In this document: in pieces, positions 44,169 through 54,261 of the stretch
How positions within the stretch are numbered: position 1 is the first letter of the stretch
Layout of the letters: the number at the start of each line of letters is the position of its first letter
Source: Verrucomicrobiota bacterium
GTDB lineage: Bacteria; Verrucomicrobiota; Kiritimatiellia; RFP12; UBA1067
Direction: 5' to 3'
NCBI GenBank assembly: GCA_023269675.1
Contig: JAHFSX010000006.1
Span: 1-64,000 of the forward strand
DNA length: 64,000 bases
The notes under the pieces: model-generated
Told to the model about the DNA's origin: nothing
Seen by the model: only the letters and a program-made list of their open reading frames with translations
Database searches by the model: none
Made by a program: the position numbers and the translations under genes

Positions 44169-44552
44169 ATGGCACATGAGATCGTGAAGCGGGATGGCCT
44201 TTTCGAAGTACGCATTCTAAGGAACATCTCGAAGTTTGAGCTTTTGCTGATCCTCGCCGAACTCATTCTAAAGGATCCTGGCAAGCGACATCCAGACCTG
44301 TGGATCATCGAGGCCGGATGCCGCCTGCCCTATGCGAATTTCAAAGGGATCACCGAAGCGATCGGCTTCGCTTTCGAGCAACCTCCGGCAGCGAGGAGGA
44401 CCGCCATCGTTGCCGCTGACGCGTTCCAGAAAGAGCAGTGCGAGCTATATCGATCGGAGGCCGCCGCCTTGCCGCTCGAAATTCGGGTTTTTTTGTCATA
44501 CGAGGAGGCTGTAGCATGGCTCAAAAGCCCGGAATGCGCTACAAACGCCTGA
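44169..44552 (+). CDS. SpoIIAA/STAS-like protein
   Basis: 127 residues from ATG 44169. The pattern GLFEVRILRNISKFELLLILAELI ... DLWIIEAGCRLPYANFKGI ... TAIVAADAFQKEQCELYRSEAAALPLEIRVFLSYEEAVAWL resembles SpoIIAA-like proteins, which share the STAS fold; the last helix EEAVAWL is typical. The frame continues upstream to 43836, but that part is Arg-rich and unlike protein. Role unknown. Confidence 0.6.
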   Translation: MAHEIVKRDGLFEVRILRNISKFELLLILAELILKDPGKRHPDLWIIEAGCRLPYANFKGITEAIGFAFEQPPAARRTAIVAADAFQKEQCELYRSEAAALPLEIRVFLSYEEAVAWLKSPECATNA

Positions 44553-44619
44553 GCGGGTCCGGTCACGCCTGCGCGAAGCGGCGAACGCCGCACAGGAACC
44601 CGAGCGAGAAAAAGGACTT

Positions 44620-47397
44620 ATGGGACACTATTACCGCGCGCTTCTGCTCCTGCCGCTCTGCGGCGTTTCGATGGCGGCCGATATCCATGTTTCGCCGACC
44701 GGCTCCGACGGCCAGCCTGGAACGCTCGCTGCTCCCGTTCTGACGCTGGCAAAAGCCCGCCTGATGGCCCAGGCGGTCCGGCAAGCGAACCCGAACGAGA
44801 CGGTCAACCTTCTCCTGCACCCCGGGACGCACCGGATCACCCAAACGGTCGCGTTCAAAGCGGAAGACTCCGGAACCGCGGAAGCGCCACTGAACATTCT
44901 CGCCTGGCAAGATCCGTCCGCTCCGGACGCGCGGCCCGTGCTGGTGGGCGGCACGGCCGTCACCGGCTGGAAGAAGAGCGCATTCAACGGCCGCACGGAC
45001 ATCTTTGAGGCCGACCTGAAACCGCTGGCGATCACAGCCCCTTTCAAGCAGGTCTACCTCAACGGGAAACGACTCATCCGGGCCCGCTACCCCAACGAGG
45101 ACCCGGCCCGCCCCTACTCGGGCGGCTGGGCCTACGTGGACGGCATCCGCCCGCCGATGTACAAGGACATCGAGGGGGAACGCACCGACACCGTGGTCCT
45201 GCGCGGAAAAGACGCGCGCCCGTGGTCGCGGCCACAGGACGGCGAAGTCTGCATCTTCCCCCGCTACAACTGGTGGAACCGCATCGAGAAGATCGCCGCC
45301 TACGATCCCTTGACCCGCACCCTCACCCTCGTGAAGAAAATGCAGTATGCGGCGCGTCCGGAAGACCGCTTCTGCGTCATGGGCATGCGGGAAGAGCTGG
45401 ACGCTCCCGGCGAGTGGTACCAGGACGTGGAGAGCCAGAAGCTCTACCTGATCCCACCCGACGGAACCGACCTTGTTAAAGACGCCGTCACGGTGCCGAC
45501 TGTGAACGACATCCTGACCTTCAGCAAAGCCCACCACGTCCGCATCCGCGGGCTCGAGCTGACCTGCGCCGAGCAACACGCCCTCCGCTTCTCGGACTGC
45601 GACAGCGCGACCGTGGAGAAATGTTCGATCCACGACTTGGGCTACTTCAGCGGCGCCGCCGTCGCGCTCGACCGCGGCCGAGAGGGCGCGGTCCGCGGCT
45701 GCGACATCTGGAACATCGGCGGTCACGGCGTCTCGGTCAGCGGCGGCGACCAGGTCAAAATGGAGCGCTGCGGCCACGTGGTCGACAACTGCTACATCCA
45801 CCACGTCGGGCAGTTCAACCGGCACGGCATCGGCGTGATGCTCGGCGGCGTCGGCATCCGCGTCTCGCACAACCTGATTCACGACATGCCGCGCTGCGGC
45901 ATCTTCCACGGCGGGGCGCTCAACACCCTGGAGTACAACCGCATCCGCCACTGCAACCTGGAGATGGAGGACACGGGCTGCACCTACACCGGCGGCTGGT
46001 GCGGCGGCTGGCAGACCATCCGCTACAACCACTGCAGCGACAGCATCGGGTTCAACAACCACGGCAAATTCTTCGTCTTCGCGTGGGGCATTTATCTGGA
46101 TGAGAGCGGCTGCGGCAACGACGTCTACGGCAACATCGTGGAGCGCTGCCAGGTCGGCGCCATGCACCTGCACAACGCGCGCGAGAACCACATCTACAAC
46201 AACATCTTCGCCAACAACGCCGGGCCGCTGGGAAAGACGCACCAGCTTTCGCTGCAGACCTGGAACGATTCCCCCAACGGCGTCTTTCTGCGTGACCGGC
46301 AGCCGAAGATGCTCAAGGAGTACGAAAAGCTGATGACCAATCCCGCCTGGGCGGAGATGCGCGGCATGCGCGTGTCGCCGGCAAACCCCTTCCTGCCCGA
46401 CGGCACGATCATGCGGGGCAACCTCATCACGCGGAACATCTTTTATTACCCCAGCCAGCCGGAGTCCCGCTACGTCAACGAGAACAACGTGAACCTCCAG
46501 TACAACACCATCAACTCCAACACCGTCTGGAACGGCGGGTCTGTGCCCATCAAGACGGGCCGACAGGCCTTCAAGCAGGCGGGCGCCAACCTGACCGCCC
46601 TGATCCCGAACAGCGATTTCTCGCGCCGCCTCGCGCCGGAGGAAATCGCCAAAGATCCCAACAACACCGCGGCCGCCGACTGGCACTGGTATCACAAGAC
46701 CTTCCCCGACATTCAGGCGGCAATTGTCACCAGCGGAAACAAGAACGCCTTGCGCCTGCCGGGCGCGTTCAACAATGACCAGAAATACATCAAGAACACC
46801 TGTGTCCACTCGACGCCCTTCGTGCTGGCTCCCGGCAAGAGTTACCGCCTCACCTTCCGGCTGCGGCACGGAGACGCGACCGGCGAACTGCTCGCCTGCT
46901 TCGTTTGCGAGAACCAGGGCCTCTGGCGGTCGTTCGGCGCGCGGGGCTTCCTGAAGCGCTCGGACATGTCCGACGTCCTCACGTCGACGGAGGGGATCGA
47001 ATGCCAGACCGCGTTCTATCTGCCGAAGCCCGGCGACGCCGACTACGACGCGCGCGTGACCGCGCTGTCGATCCAGTTCAAGTTCAACTCCAGCCAAGGG
47101 TGGGCTGAGATCAGCAGCCTGCGTCTGGACGAGACGGAGGCGGCGACGGAATGGGAGGCGTGGCGGATGGCGGGCGCGGACACGCGCTCGGTCGTGGCGG
47201 ACCCGCTGTTCGTCGACGCGGCGCGCGGCGACTTCACGCTTAAGCCGGACTCCCCCGCGCTCAAGCTCGGCTTCGAGCCGATCCCGTTCAAAGAGATCGG
47301 TCCCTACCGGGATGACGCCCGCGCGACATGGCCGATCCGCGAAGCCGCGGGCGTACGCGAGCACCCGGAGTGGCTCGAGTCCGAACCCATGAACTGA
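44620..47397 (+). CDS. Secreted right-handed parallel beta-helix protein
   Basis: 925 residues. A signal peptide ends near AADIHVSPTGSDGQPG, which is the usual start of bacterial beta-helix (pectate-lyase-like) proteins. From about 290 to 530 the chain shows repeated ladder-like turns (VRIRGLELTCAEQHALRFSDCDSATVEKCSIHDLG, GCDIWNIGGHGVSVSGGDQVKMERC, NLIHDMPRCGIFHGGALNTLEYN). A carbohydrate-binding-like beta domain may follow (about 650-840). It is probably a polysaccharide-degrading or -binding exported protein, substrate unknown. The antisense 933-residue frame is a shadow. Confidence 0.8.
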   Translation: MGHYYRALLLLPLCGVSMAADIHVSPTGSDGQPGTLAAPVLTLAKARLMAQAVRQANPNETVNLLLHPGTHRITQTVAFKAEDSGTAEAPLNILAWQDPSAPDARPVLVGGTAVTGWKKSAFNGRTDIFEADLKPLAITAPFKQVYLNGKRLIRARYPNEDPARPYSGGWAYVDGIRPPMYKDIEGERTDTVVLRGKDARPWSRPQDGEVCIFPRYNWWNRIEKIAAYDPLTRTLTLVKKMQYAARPEDRFCVMGMREELDAPGEWYQDVESQKLYLIPPDGTDLVKDAVTVPTVNDILTFSKAHHVRIRGLELTCAEQHALRFSDCDSATVEKCSIHDLGYFSGAAVALDRGREGAVRGCDIWNIGGHGVSVSGGDQVKMERCGHVVDNCYIHHVGQFNRHGIGVMLGGVGIRVSHNLIHDMPRCGIFHGGALNTLEYNRIRHCNLEMEDTGCTYTGGWCGGWQTIRYNHCSDSIGFNNHGKFFVFAWGIYLDESGCGNDVYGNIVERCQVGAMHLHNARENHIYNNIFANNAGPLGKTHQLSLQTWNDSPNGVFLRDRQPKMLKEYEKLMTNPAWAEMRGMRVSPANPFLPDGTIMRGNLITRNIFYYPSQPESRYVNENNVNLQYNTINSNTVWNGGSVPIKTGRQAFKQAGANLTALIPNSDFSRRLAPEEIAKDPNNTAAADWHWYHKTFPDIQAAIVTSGNKNALRLPGAFNNDQKYIKNTCVHSTPFVLAPGKSYRLTFRLRHGDATGELLACFVCENQGLWRSFGARGFLKRSDMSDVLTSTEGIECQTAFYLPKPGDADYDARVTALSIQFKFNSSQGWAEISSLRLDETEAATEWEAWRMAGADTRSVVADPLFVDAARGDFTLKPDSPALKLGFEPIPFKEIGPYRDDARATWPIREAAGVREHPEWLESEPMN

Positions 47398-47653
47398 ACG
47401 CCCGGGGTACAGATCCCCGCCCGCCCAACACGCGCGCGTCAGATCCTTCGCCGCCCCGGCGGGCGGACGACCGTTCTAACGGATCAAAGAGCCGCCGGGA
47501 CTGCGCAGATAAGCGTCCGGTCTTGACGGACTGCGCAGGACTTGTCAAAGTTCCGCATGCCCGGGCGGCAGTCATGAACGGGCGCACTGCCCGTATTTTG
47601 GATGGGGCGCCCCGCTTGCGTTCGGGAAAAAAATCATTCGGAAATGATCGTGT
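47398..47653. other. Spacer with CTTGACGGAC repeat, copy 2
   Basis: 256 bp. The repeat at 47522-47620 has CTTGACGGACTGCGC, TGTCAAAGTTCCGC, AACGGGCGCACTGCCC and GCGTTCGGG, matching 53250-53345 almost throughout and 29658-29720 in its first half. It directly precedes the VOC gene. Confidence 0.6.
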
Positions 47654-48034
47654 ATGAAAATAGAGCATGTCGCTTTTAACGTGGCGGATCCTGTTGCCGT
47701 TGCGGAATGGTATTGCGTCCATTGTGGTTTAAGGCTTGTTCGACATATCCCTCTTCCGTCACAAACTCACTTTCTGTCGGATTCTGAGCGTACCGTGCTG
47801 GAGGTTTACTGCAATCCACCAGATGCTGTTCCTGATTACCGTTCGATGAATCCTCTTATTTTCCATTTGGCCTTTGCGAGTGTTGACCCGGTGTTGGATT
47901 CAAGGCGACTAGTTCATGCAGGGGCCACTGTGGTTGACGAGGCGCACCCTGATCAATCGTCGCATCTTATCATGATGAGGGATCCGTGGGGCTTGCCCCT
48001 GCAGCTTTGTAAGCGGTCGCGGCCGTTGGTTTAA
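47654..48034 (+). CDS. VOC (glyoxalase/dioxygenase-fold) protein
   Basis: 126 residues, MKIEHVAFNVADPVAVAEWYCVHCGLRLV at the start and IMMRDPWGLPLQLCKR at the end, typical of a single VOC module made of two beta-alpha-beta-beta-beta units. Potential metal ligands are His5 and residues in the centre and near the end. Substrate unknown. Lower GC than its neighbours and isolated behind a dispersed repeat, so it looks cassette-like. No clear ribosome site. Confidence 0.75.
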   Translation: MKIEHVAFNVADPVAVAEWYCVHCGLRLVRHIPLPSQTHFLSDSERTVLEVYCNPPDAVPDYRSMNPLIFHLAFASVDPVLDSRRLVHAGATVVDEAHPDQSSHLIMMRDPWGLPLQLCKRSRPLV

Positions 48035-48182
48035 TGCAAATCCAAGTGCACCAGACTCGACCCGCCGGCAGTGAAAAAGGCTGATTCGAATCAGGTTCTG
48101 CGGCGCAAGAACGGGTTGGGCAGGCCCGGAGCACTCTGAAGCGCGCCCGGCGGCGTCCGGTCGTCCGTTTTTTGTCCCCCGC

Positions 48183-51100
48183 TTATCTCATGAGGATGAG
48201 CGTGCCGCCGGTGAAGAACACGTTGGCGTAGACCGTGTTACCCACGAGGGTGAAGGCGGCGGTCTGATTGAAGCCGACGTTCCGGGCCTTCCACGACGAG
48301 AGGTTCAGGTCGGTGGAGCCGGAGCGGGTCGCCACGGCGAGCACCTGCCGGTTGGTCAGCGCATAGCCGCTGGAGGGATCGAAGGTGACCGTCAGCCCAG
48401 CCGCCGGGATCGTCACGTCGGCCAGGGCGACACAATCGTTGTTCGTGCTTGTAACGTGGCAACGGTAACCCGCCAGCAGGACGCCGTTGGAAACGGTTCC
48501 AGAGCCAGAGACCTCGCCGAGGGTAACGGCGCTGCCGCTGAAGTTCAGTTTCGCTCCGGCGGCAATGGCGACGACGGCGTCGGCGCGGATCGTGCCGTTG
48601 CTGACCGACAGGGTGCCCTCCTGAACAACGGTGCCGCCCGTGTAGTTGCCCGTGGCCAGACCGGTGGCGTTGGTCGCGCTCGGCGTGTAGTTGAGCCCTT
48701 CCGCGAAGACAACTTCGCCGGGGCCGGTCTTGGTGAGCGCGCCCGATCCCGTGAACGGGAAAGTGAAGGCATGGCGGATGCCGCTGGCGGCACGGATGGT
48801 CAGGCCGCCCGCCTCGATGATGAAGCTCTGCTTGCTGGCGGCGGTGGAGTAGGAGTAGCCGGAAGCGACCGGCTCCATGACGCCACCGTTAAAGACCATG
48901 TTGAGGCCGCTGGCCGTCAGGTAATTTCGCCCATGGAACTGCGCAAAGCGCATGGTCCCGCCACTCTCCCAGCGCATGGTCCCGCTTGAGTAGCCGTCGT
49001 TGAACAGGAAGATACCGCCCGCCGCGGTCTGGGCGAGAACGCTGTTTTCGGAGACCACGACGTCGACATTTCTCGACACGTAGACGCCGCCACCCCATTG
49101 GTTGCCGCCGGCGGCGGTGGCCACGCTGCCCTGGGTCAGCCGGACGATCGGGGCGGTCGAGTTGTCCGCGCCGATGTTGATCTGCCACGAAGCGGTCAGC
49201 GTCGAGTTGCTCATGATCAGCGTCGGCGCGAACGTTGTGGCGGGAATGTAACCGAGCTTGATCGTGTCCGTATAGAGGGCGGCACCGTTGACGAGCCGCA
49301 GCGTCGGCGCGCGCGCCACGCTGCTGGCGTAAATCTGGTTGCCGATGATCAGGTGCTGTCCGCTGTTGCCCTGATTCATGCGCACGGCGTCGAGTTCCAG
49401 CGTGGGGTTGGCCAGGCAGGTGGTGACGCCGCAGCCGACAAAGCCGAAGTGGGTCTGGTTAACGGTGGACACGCCTGCGCCGTTGCCCTTCACGCGCAAG
49501 GTGCCTTCCATGACGTTGAATCCGGCCAGGCCTGTGGCGGTGGCGGGGGCGTCGCCGCTGTCGGGAAGCGCGATGGGGCCCGACGGGTTGATGTTCACGC
49601 TGCCGCTGCCGCTGCCGGAGGAGAGGGTCGCGGTGGTGCTGCCGATGTTGAGGGTCAGCGTTCCGGTTCCGCGCTTGCAGAAGATGCCGGACTGGATCGC
49701 GGTTTGGCCATTGACGGCGAGGTCGCCCTGCGCGTCGAGGATGGCGGAGTTGCTGACGCCGCCGGCGTTCAGCGTGAGTCCTTTGGTGACCGTCGCCGAA
49801 GGTCCGCTGTAAGTCAGCGTTCCGGCCCCGACCGTTACGGCGTCGGTCGCGGTGTTCGCGCTGCCCCAGGCGTCGGCCGCGGCGAAGTTCAGGCGGCCGC
49901 CCGAAGTTTTCCACAGGCCGTTGAAACCGGAGTTGCCGCCCGAGACGGTGAGCGTGCCCGAGCCGCTCTTGCCGAGGAGCATGCCCGTGTTGGCGGTGAG
50001 CGCGCCGCTGACGGTTGTGGTGGAAGCGCTCGCCGCCTGGACGGTGAACGCGCCCGAAAGCGCAAGCGGCACCGCGATCGTGTGCGTGCCCAGATTGTTG
50101 CTGATGCCGCCGGCGGGAAGGGTCAGCTGCGACCCCTGCACCTGATAGGAGGACGCCGAATCAAAGAGAAGATAGGCGCATTGCGCGGGCGCGCTGAGGT
50201 TCACCGTCTTGACCGCCGCGTCGCCGTTAAAAAGGGCGTAGGTCCCATAGTTCGGAACGGCGGCGGGTGTCCAGTTGTCGGCGGTGTTCCAATCGGTGCC
50301 CTGAGAGCCATTCCAAACGGCCGTGTTGATCGTATAATCGCCCACGGTCAGCTGGACGGTGGACGTCGCGCCATCGGCGAGGACCGCGAACGTGTATTTT
50401 TTTCCCAGCGTCGGATTGACGAGGCTCAGATTGTTGGTGAGCGCAGCCGCGTTCGAGGGGTCGACGCACCGGAAGATCGCATAGGTATCGTTGGAATTGG
50501 CGCCGCCAAAAACAAGTCCGCAGCGGTTCACCGTCAGCCCGTTGCTGTTCGTGACGATGATGGTGTCGCCGGCGTCCATCGACAGGAGCGTCATGGCATC
50601 CGCAGCGCCGATCGTCAGGTCGCCGGCGGTCAACGTCACGGCTGAACCCGACAGCGAGAGACTGGACTGGTTAGTGATGATCAGCGAGCGTCCGAAGGAG
50701 GCTGCGGGACTGAGCAACCGCAGTCCGCCCTGTGCGATGACCGTCTGCGCGTGGAGGCTGTTGGATACGGAGAGGGTTCCCGCGCCGACCTTGAGGAACA
50801 GCCCCGACGCACCGGACGCGTCGGTGAAGCTCTGGCTGACGGCGATATCCGCGCCGTCCGAATTGACGACCAGACCTGTGGAACCGAGCTCGGCCCTGTC
50901 AAAGGTCTCCAACAGGATTTTCGAAGAGGAGACGTTGGTGGCCACCAAGGTGCCGCCGTCCGCGTAGAATTCGGTCCAGCCCGTGCCGCCCTTGAGTTGC
51001 GACCCGGTCCAGCCACGCACGGCCTGGGCCGTTAGGGTGCCCCCCAGCAGTTCAAGCCGGCCGCGGCTGTCGGAGCTGTCCGACACGTTGACGACGTTTT

Positions 51101-52736
51101 CGCTGCCGGAGTTCGGCGCGATGACGACCTGTCCGCCCGAAATGCGCGCGCATGGCAGCGCGGCGCTTCCCGTCGTGCCAGAGCCGATGCGGAGCATGCG
51201 CTGAATCGTCAGCAGGCCGCCCCTCATGTCGAGAATGCCCGTCCGCGCGCCGTAGCCAACGAGGGCGCCTAGCGAGTCGTCCACTATCTTATGTGTGCCG
51301 CCGGTAATCACGAGGGTGTTGGTTTGGCCGTTCACGTTGGGTGAAATCTCAAGGTATTTGAAACCGGTCTGTCCGCCGGAGAAGAGGCCCGACCCCTTCG
51401 ATCCGGCGAAGTAGAGGCTGGTGTTGGTCGCCGTAAGGGAGCCGCCCGTGACATCCAGACGCCCGGTGCCGCTGTTTGAGCCGACATAGAGGCTGGTGGA
51501 TCCCTTGAGCGTCAGCGTGGCGTTATCCTGCAGCGTCAGAGAACCGTCGCTGCCGTTATAGGCGCCGATCGAAAGGTTGCCGCCCACGTAGGCGGTCGAG
51601 CTGTCGCGGAGCCTCATGGCGCCCAGTGCGTTGGCGCCTCGGGCAACCTCCACCGCGCCCGTGACCGACAGCGTGGCGGAGTCAGCGACGTCCACCACCG
51701 AGGTCGACGAGGAGGCGTAGGCTGCGTACAGCGCTGAAGCCATGAAAAGGGATGCGGCGTTCGCGAGGCTCAGGTTGCCGCTCGTTTTGATGTTCTCGCA
51801 GAGGTGGAGTTCGCTGCCGAGCGTCAGTCTGCCGTTATCCCGGAGCACGATCGCGCCGGATTCGTTGGTCGTGAGTCCGACATACGCCGTGTTTCGCACA
51901 TCCATCGCGCCCGCGCCGTCCACCAGCAGGAAACCCAGCGAGCCAAGCTTGCCGGCGCCGACCTGCAACGTCCCGCCGCGCACAAACAGATTCCCTCCGG
52001 CCACCTGGACCGTGTTGGTTGTGCCGGCCCCGGCCGCGCCTTCTGTGACGACGAGTCCGTTAAAGATTTCATGCGTGCCGCCTTCAAAACGCATGATCTG
52101 CCCGTTCGCGTTGCCGCGCAGCCGGACCTGGCTGGCCCGCAACGTGGAGTTCGTCTTGAATAAAACCATGCTGCGCGGGCCGGCGCCCCCCGTGATCAAG
52201 GAATGGTTCGACCTTATTTTCCCGCCAGGGTCATAAAGGTTCAGCAGTCCCTGCTCCAGCACATTGGTCGCGCCGGTGCTGTTCCACTGGAAGCGGAAGA
52301 CCGCGTTCGACATCAGCATGATCGGGTAGTTGGTGGCGCCCGCCGTACTCATCAACCCCTCGAGGTTGAAGAGGTGGGAGCTGCCGCTCTGCGTCAGTTG
52401 GAAGCCGGTGTAGTCGTTCGGCCAAGCATCCGGGCCGGACTTGAGCCACCAGGTGCCCCGCGTATCGAACATGAGGGAACGGCCGCTGGTGAGACCGCCG
52501 ACCCGCGTCACGCTGTTTTCGGTCAGCCCGCCCTCGGGAAACCGGATCACATACTCCTGATTGCCGGTGAAGAACCCGATCGTGGCGTTGGTGGGGATGA
52601 CGCCGCCCGTCCAATTGGTGGCCTCATTATAATAGCCGTCCGGAATCTCCGTGCGCCAGTTAATGTCCGCCGTCGACGCGAGCGCCGCCATGCACAGCCC
52701 CGCAACCAAGACTCTCGAAAAATGTTTTACCTGCAT
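48183..52736 (-). CDS. Large secreted autotransporter-type beta-strand repeat protein
   Basis: 1517 residues. A signal peptide (MQVKHFSRVLVAGLCMAALASTAD) is followed by INWRTEIPDGYYNEATNWTGGVIPTN, a common start of these proteins, then dozens of short Gly/Ser/Thr/Asn-rich strands (for example GSGTLTVSGGNSGFNGLWKTSGGRLNF, a typical autotransporter-associated beta-strand repeat). A second NWTPAAVPNYG module begins near residue 830. No clear C-terminal barrel or PEP-CTERM anchor is seen. GGAGG lies 6 bp before the ATG. Likely a surface beta-solenoid. Confidence 0.85.
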   Translation of the reverse strand: MQVKHFSRVLVAGLCMAALASTADINWRTEIPDGYYNEATNWTGGVIPTNATIGFFTGNQEYVIRFPEGGLTENSVTRVGGLTSGRSLMFDTRGTWWLKSGPDAWPNDYTGFQLTQSGSSHLFNLEGLMSTAGATNYPIMLMSNAVFRFQWNSTGATNVLEQGLLNLYDPGGKIRSNHSLITGGAGPRSMVLFKTNSTLRASQVRLRGNANGQIMRFEGGTHEIFNGLVVTEGAAGAGTTNTVQVAGGNLFVRGGTLQVGAGKLGSLGFLLVDGAGAMDVRNTAYVGLTTNESGAIVLRDNGRLTLGSELHLCENIKTSGNLSLANAASLFMASALYAAYASSSTSVVDVADSATLSVTGAVEVARGANALGAMRLRDSSTAYVGGNLSIGAYNGSDGSLTLQDNATLTLKGSTSLYVGSNSGTGRLDVTGGSLTATNTSLYFAGSKGSGLFSGGQTGFKYLEISPNVNGQTNTLVITGGTHKIVDDSLGALVGYGARTGILDMRGGLLTIQRMLRIGSGTTGSAALPCARISGGQVVIAPNSGSENVVNVSDSSDSRGRLELLGGTLTAQAVRGWTGSQLKGGTGWTEFYADGGTLVATNVSSSKILLETFDRAELGSTGLVVNSDGADIAVSQSFTDASGASGLFLKVGAGTLSVSNSLHAQTVIAQGGLRLLSPAASFGRSLIITNQSSLSLSGSAVTLTAGDLTIGAADAMTLLSMDAGDTIIVTNSNGLTVNRCGLVFGGANSNDTYAIFRCVDPSNAAALTNNLSLVNPTLGKKYTFAVLADGATSTVQLTVGDYTINTAVWNGSQGTDWNTADNWTPAAVPNYGTYALFNGDAAVKTVNLSAPAQCAYLLFDSASSYQVQGSQLTLPAGGISNNLGTHTIAVPLALSGAFTVQAASASTTTVSGALTANTGMLLGKSGSGTLTVSGGNSGFNGLWKTSGGRLNFAAADAWGSANTATDAVTVGAGTLTYSGPSATVTKGLTLNAGGVSNSAILDAQGDLAVNGQTAIQSGIFCKRGTGTLTLNIGSTTATLSSGSGSGSVNINPSGPIALPDSGDAPATATGLAGFNVMEGTLRVKGNGAGVSTVNQTHFGFVGCGVTTCLANPTLELDAVRMNQGNSGQHLIIGNQIYASSVARAPTLRLVNGAALYTDTIKLGYIPATTFAPTLIMSNSTLTASWQINIGADNSTAPIVRLTQGSVATAAGGNQWGGGVYVSRNVDVVVSENSVLAQTAAGGIFLFNDGYSSGTMRWESGGTMRFAQFHGRNYLTASGLNMVFNGGVMEPVASGYSYSTAASKQSFIIEAGGLTIRAASGIRHAFTFPFTGSGALTKTGPGEVVFAEGLNYTPSATNATGLATGNYTGGTVVQEGTLSVSNGTIRADAVVAIAAGAKLNFSGSAVTLGEVSGSGTVSNGVLLAGYRCHVTSTNNDCVALADVTIPAAGLTVTFDPSSGYALTNRQVLAVATRSGSTDLNLSSWKARNVGFNQTAAFTLVGNTVYANVFFTGGTLILMR

Positions 52737-53372
52737 TGATGACCTCCGGACCTGAAGGGTTCAAGAGTCCTGCGCTCTGAACCTGTTTGTGACAAAATCC
52801 TGCACCATCCACACTTGGCTACAGCTGAAAAAGATAAGCAAATCTAAGCGCTTATAATACCATCAGATGAAAGGGGGCTCAAGCCACAGTTCACATTTTC
52901 GGGGGTGGGCTACGGCGTTTTCATTTGCCTTGGAATGCCGTTCGCCTGACGGTCAAGCACTACCTAAACAGATCACGTTATTCGTCTCAAAGGTAGGGAC
53001 GGACCGCTGGACCGAACGTTTGCCTGTGACAAAAAGCCAAATGAAAACGCCGCCGGTACGGGCGAGGAACAGGGATCCCGAGGTCCGAGGACGGGAAATG
53101 CCGCCCGGCTGGTTGAAATCAGCACGAGGGCGGCCGCTCTGGAGGAAAGGAGGCCGCGGCGACGTCTGGCCGTTGCGGCGCGGCACGGGGTCGCCCACGC
53201 CGCGAACGTTTATTGGGCCTTGACGCCTGACCGCGTGCACCCCTCTGGGCTTGACGGACGACTCGAGACTTGTCAAAGTTCCGCCTGAACATGGGCGGCA
53301 GTCGTGAGCGGGCGCAATGCCCCATTCTTTGGCTGGCCGCCCAGCTCGCATTGGGCAGGCTGGAGGATCTAG
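52737..53372. other. Spacer with CTTGACGGAC repeat, copy 3
   Basis: 636 bp. The frame at 52867-53223 has no supporting features. The repeat at 53250-53345 resembles copies 1 and 2, with CTTGACGGAC, TGTCAAAGTTCCGCC, GAACATGGGCGGCAGTC and AGCGGGCGCAATGCCC, and its end can fold as GAGC-GGGCG/CGCCC-A-GCTC. It precedes the pentapeptide-repeat gene. Confidence 0.55.
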
Positions 53373-53945
53373 GTGAAGGAAGGAGCACATGTTAATGAGG
53401 TCTTCGACAAGGTCAACGGCTCAGACGCAGGATTGACGGGCAGGGAGTTCGAAGCTTGTACCTTCCTGAACTGCAGTTTTTCCGGAGGTGACCTGTCTAA
53501 CTGTCTTTTTGTCGATTGTCGGTTCTGTGACTGCAATTTGAGTACGGTGAATCTCAGCTGTTGCGGGCTGCGAAATGTGATCTTCCGGAATTGCAAAGTC
53601 GCTGGTGTCGACTTTGGCCGCTGCCTCCCCTTCCTGTTTGAAGTTAATTTTGAGAAGTGCTGTCTCGATTATTCGCATTTCATCAAGAACAGGCTAAAGA
53701 AAACAAAATTCATTGAATGCACAATCAAGGAAGCTTACTTCACAGAAGTGGATCTGACGGGCGCCTTATTTGACAACTGTGACCTGTTGAGCACGGTTTT
53801 TGTTCGGACAAATCTAAGCCGGGCCGATTTCAGGACGTCGTGGAATTACTCGATCAACCTTGAGAAGAACACTGTCCGCAAGGCAATGTTCTCTTTTCCA
53901 GGAGTCATCGGGTTGTTGAGCCAATACGACATCGTCGTGGAATAA
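53373..53945 (+). CDS. Pentapeptide-repeat protein
   Basis: 190 residues with a GTG start at 53373 supported by GGAGG 6 bp upstream; a nearby ATG is out of frame. Repeats of the A(D/N)LXX type run through most of the chain (FEACTFLNCSFSGGDLSNCLFVDCRFCDCNLSTVNLSCCGLRNVIFRNCKV ... EVDLTGALFDNCDLLSTVFVRTNLSRADF). They form a right-handed quadrilateral beta-helix. Qnr/MfpA-like DNA mimicry is known for some members, but nothing here proves it. Isolated and behind a dispersed repeat. Confidence 0.8.
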   Translation: MKEGAHVNEVFDKVNGSDAGLTGREFEACTFLNCSFSGGDLSNCLFVDCRFCDCNLSTVNLSCCGLRNVIFRNCKVAGVDFGRCLPFLFEVNFEKCCLDYSHFIKNRLKKTKFIECTIKEAYFTEVDLTGALFDNCDLLSTVFVRTNLSRADFRTSWNYSINLEKNTVRKAMFSFPGVIGLLSQYDIVVE

Positions 53946-54261
53946 GAAATCAGCACCAGCCTCAGCGACTGCACACGTCGCCTGCGGAAGAAACACAGAA
54001 CATTACCCCGCCAGCGTTCGAACCAATGCCTAAGGCGCCGTCATGGCCTAAATGTTGCTTTGCTACGGTGCCGGTTCGCGCCAGTCTTTGAGCTCCAGCT
54101 TCCCCGGGCAAGGTCCCTCGCTGATCAAAGCTCGGTCATGGCCCCGGACGTATGGGGCAGGTCGGCCAGCACGTCGGCGGTGACCGAGACACGGGTGGCA
54201 GCACCCACGGATGCGGGTGCCTTCCAGCCTCATCCGCACCAGAGCGCGGGCGAGACTTTTC
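53946..54261. other. Gene-free spacer
   Basis: 316 bp with short GC palindromes; no gene, RNA or strong terminator seen. Confidence 0.35.

Noticed and set aside
44563-47364. A 933-codon frame on the minus strand opposite the beta-helix gene
   Set aside because: It is an antisense shadow created by high-GC codon use; it has no family match or start context, while the plus strand has a signal peptide and beta-helix repeats.
52867-53223. Plus-strand frame of 118 codons before the pentapeptide gene
   Set aside because: No ribosome site, Arg/Pro-rich composition and overlap with a dispersed repeat.
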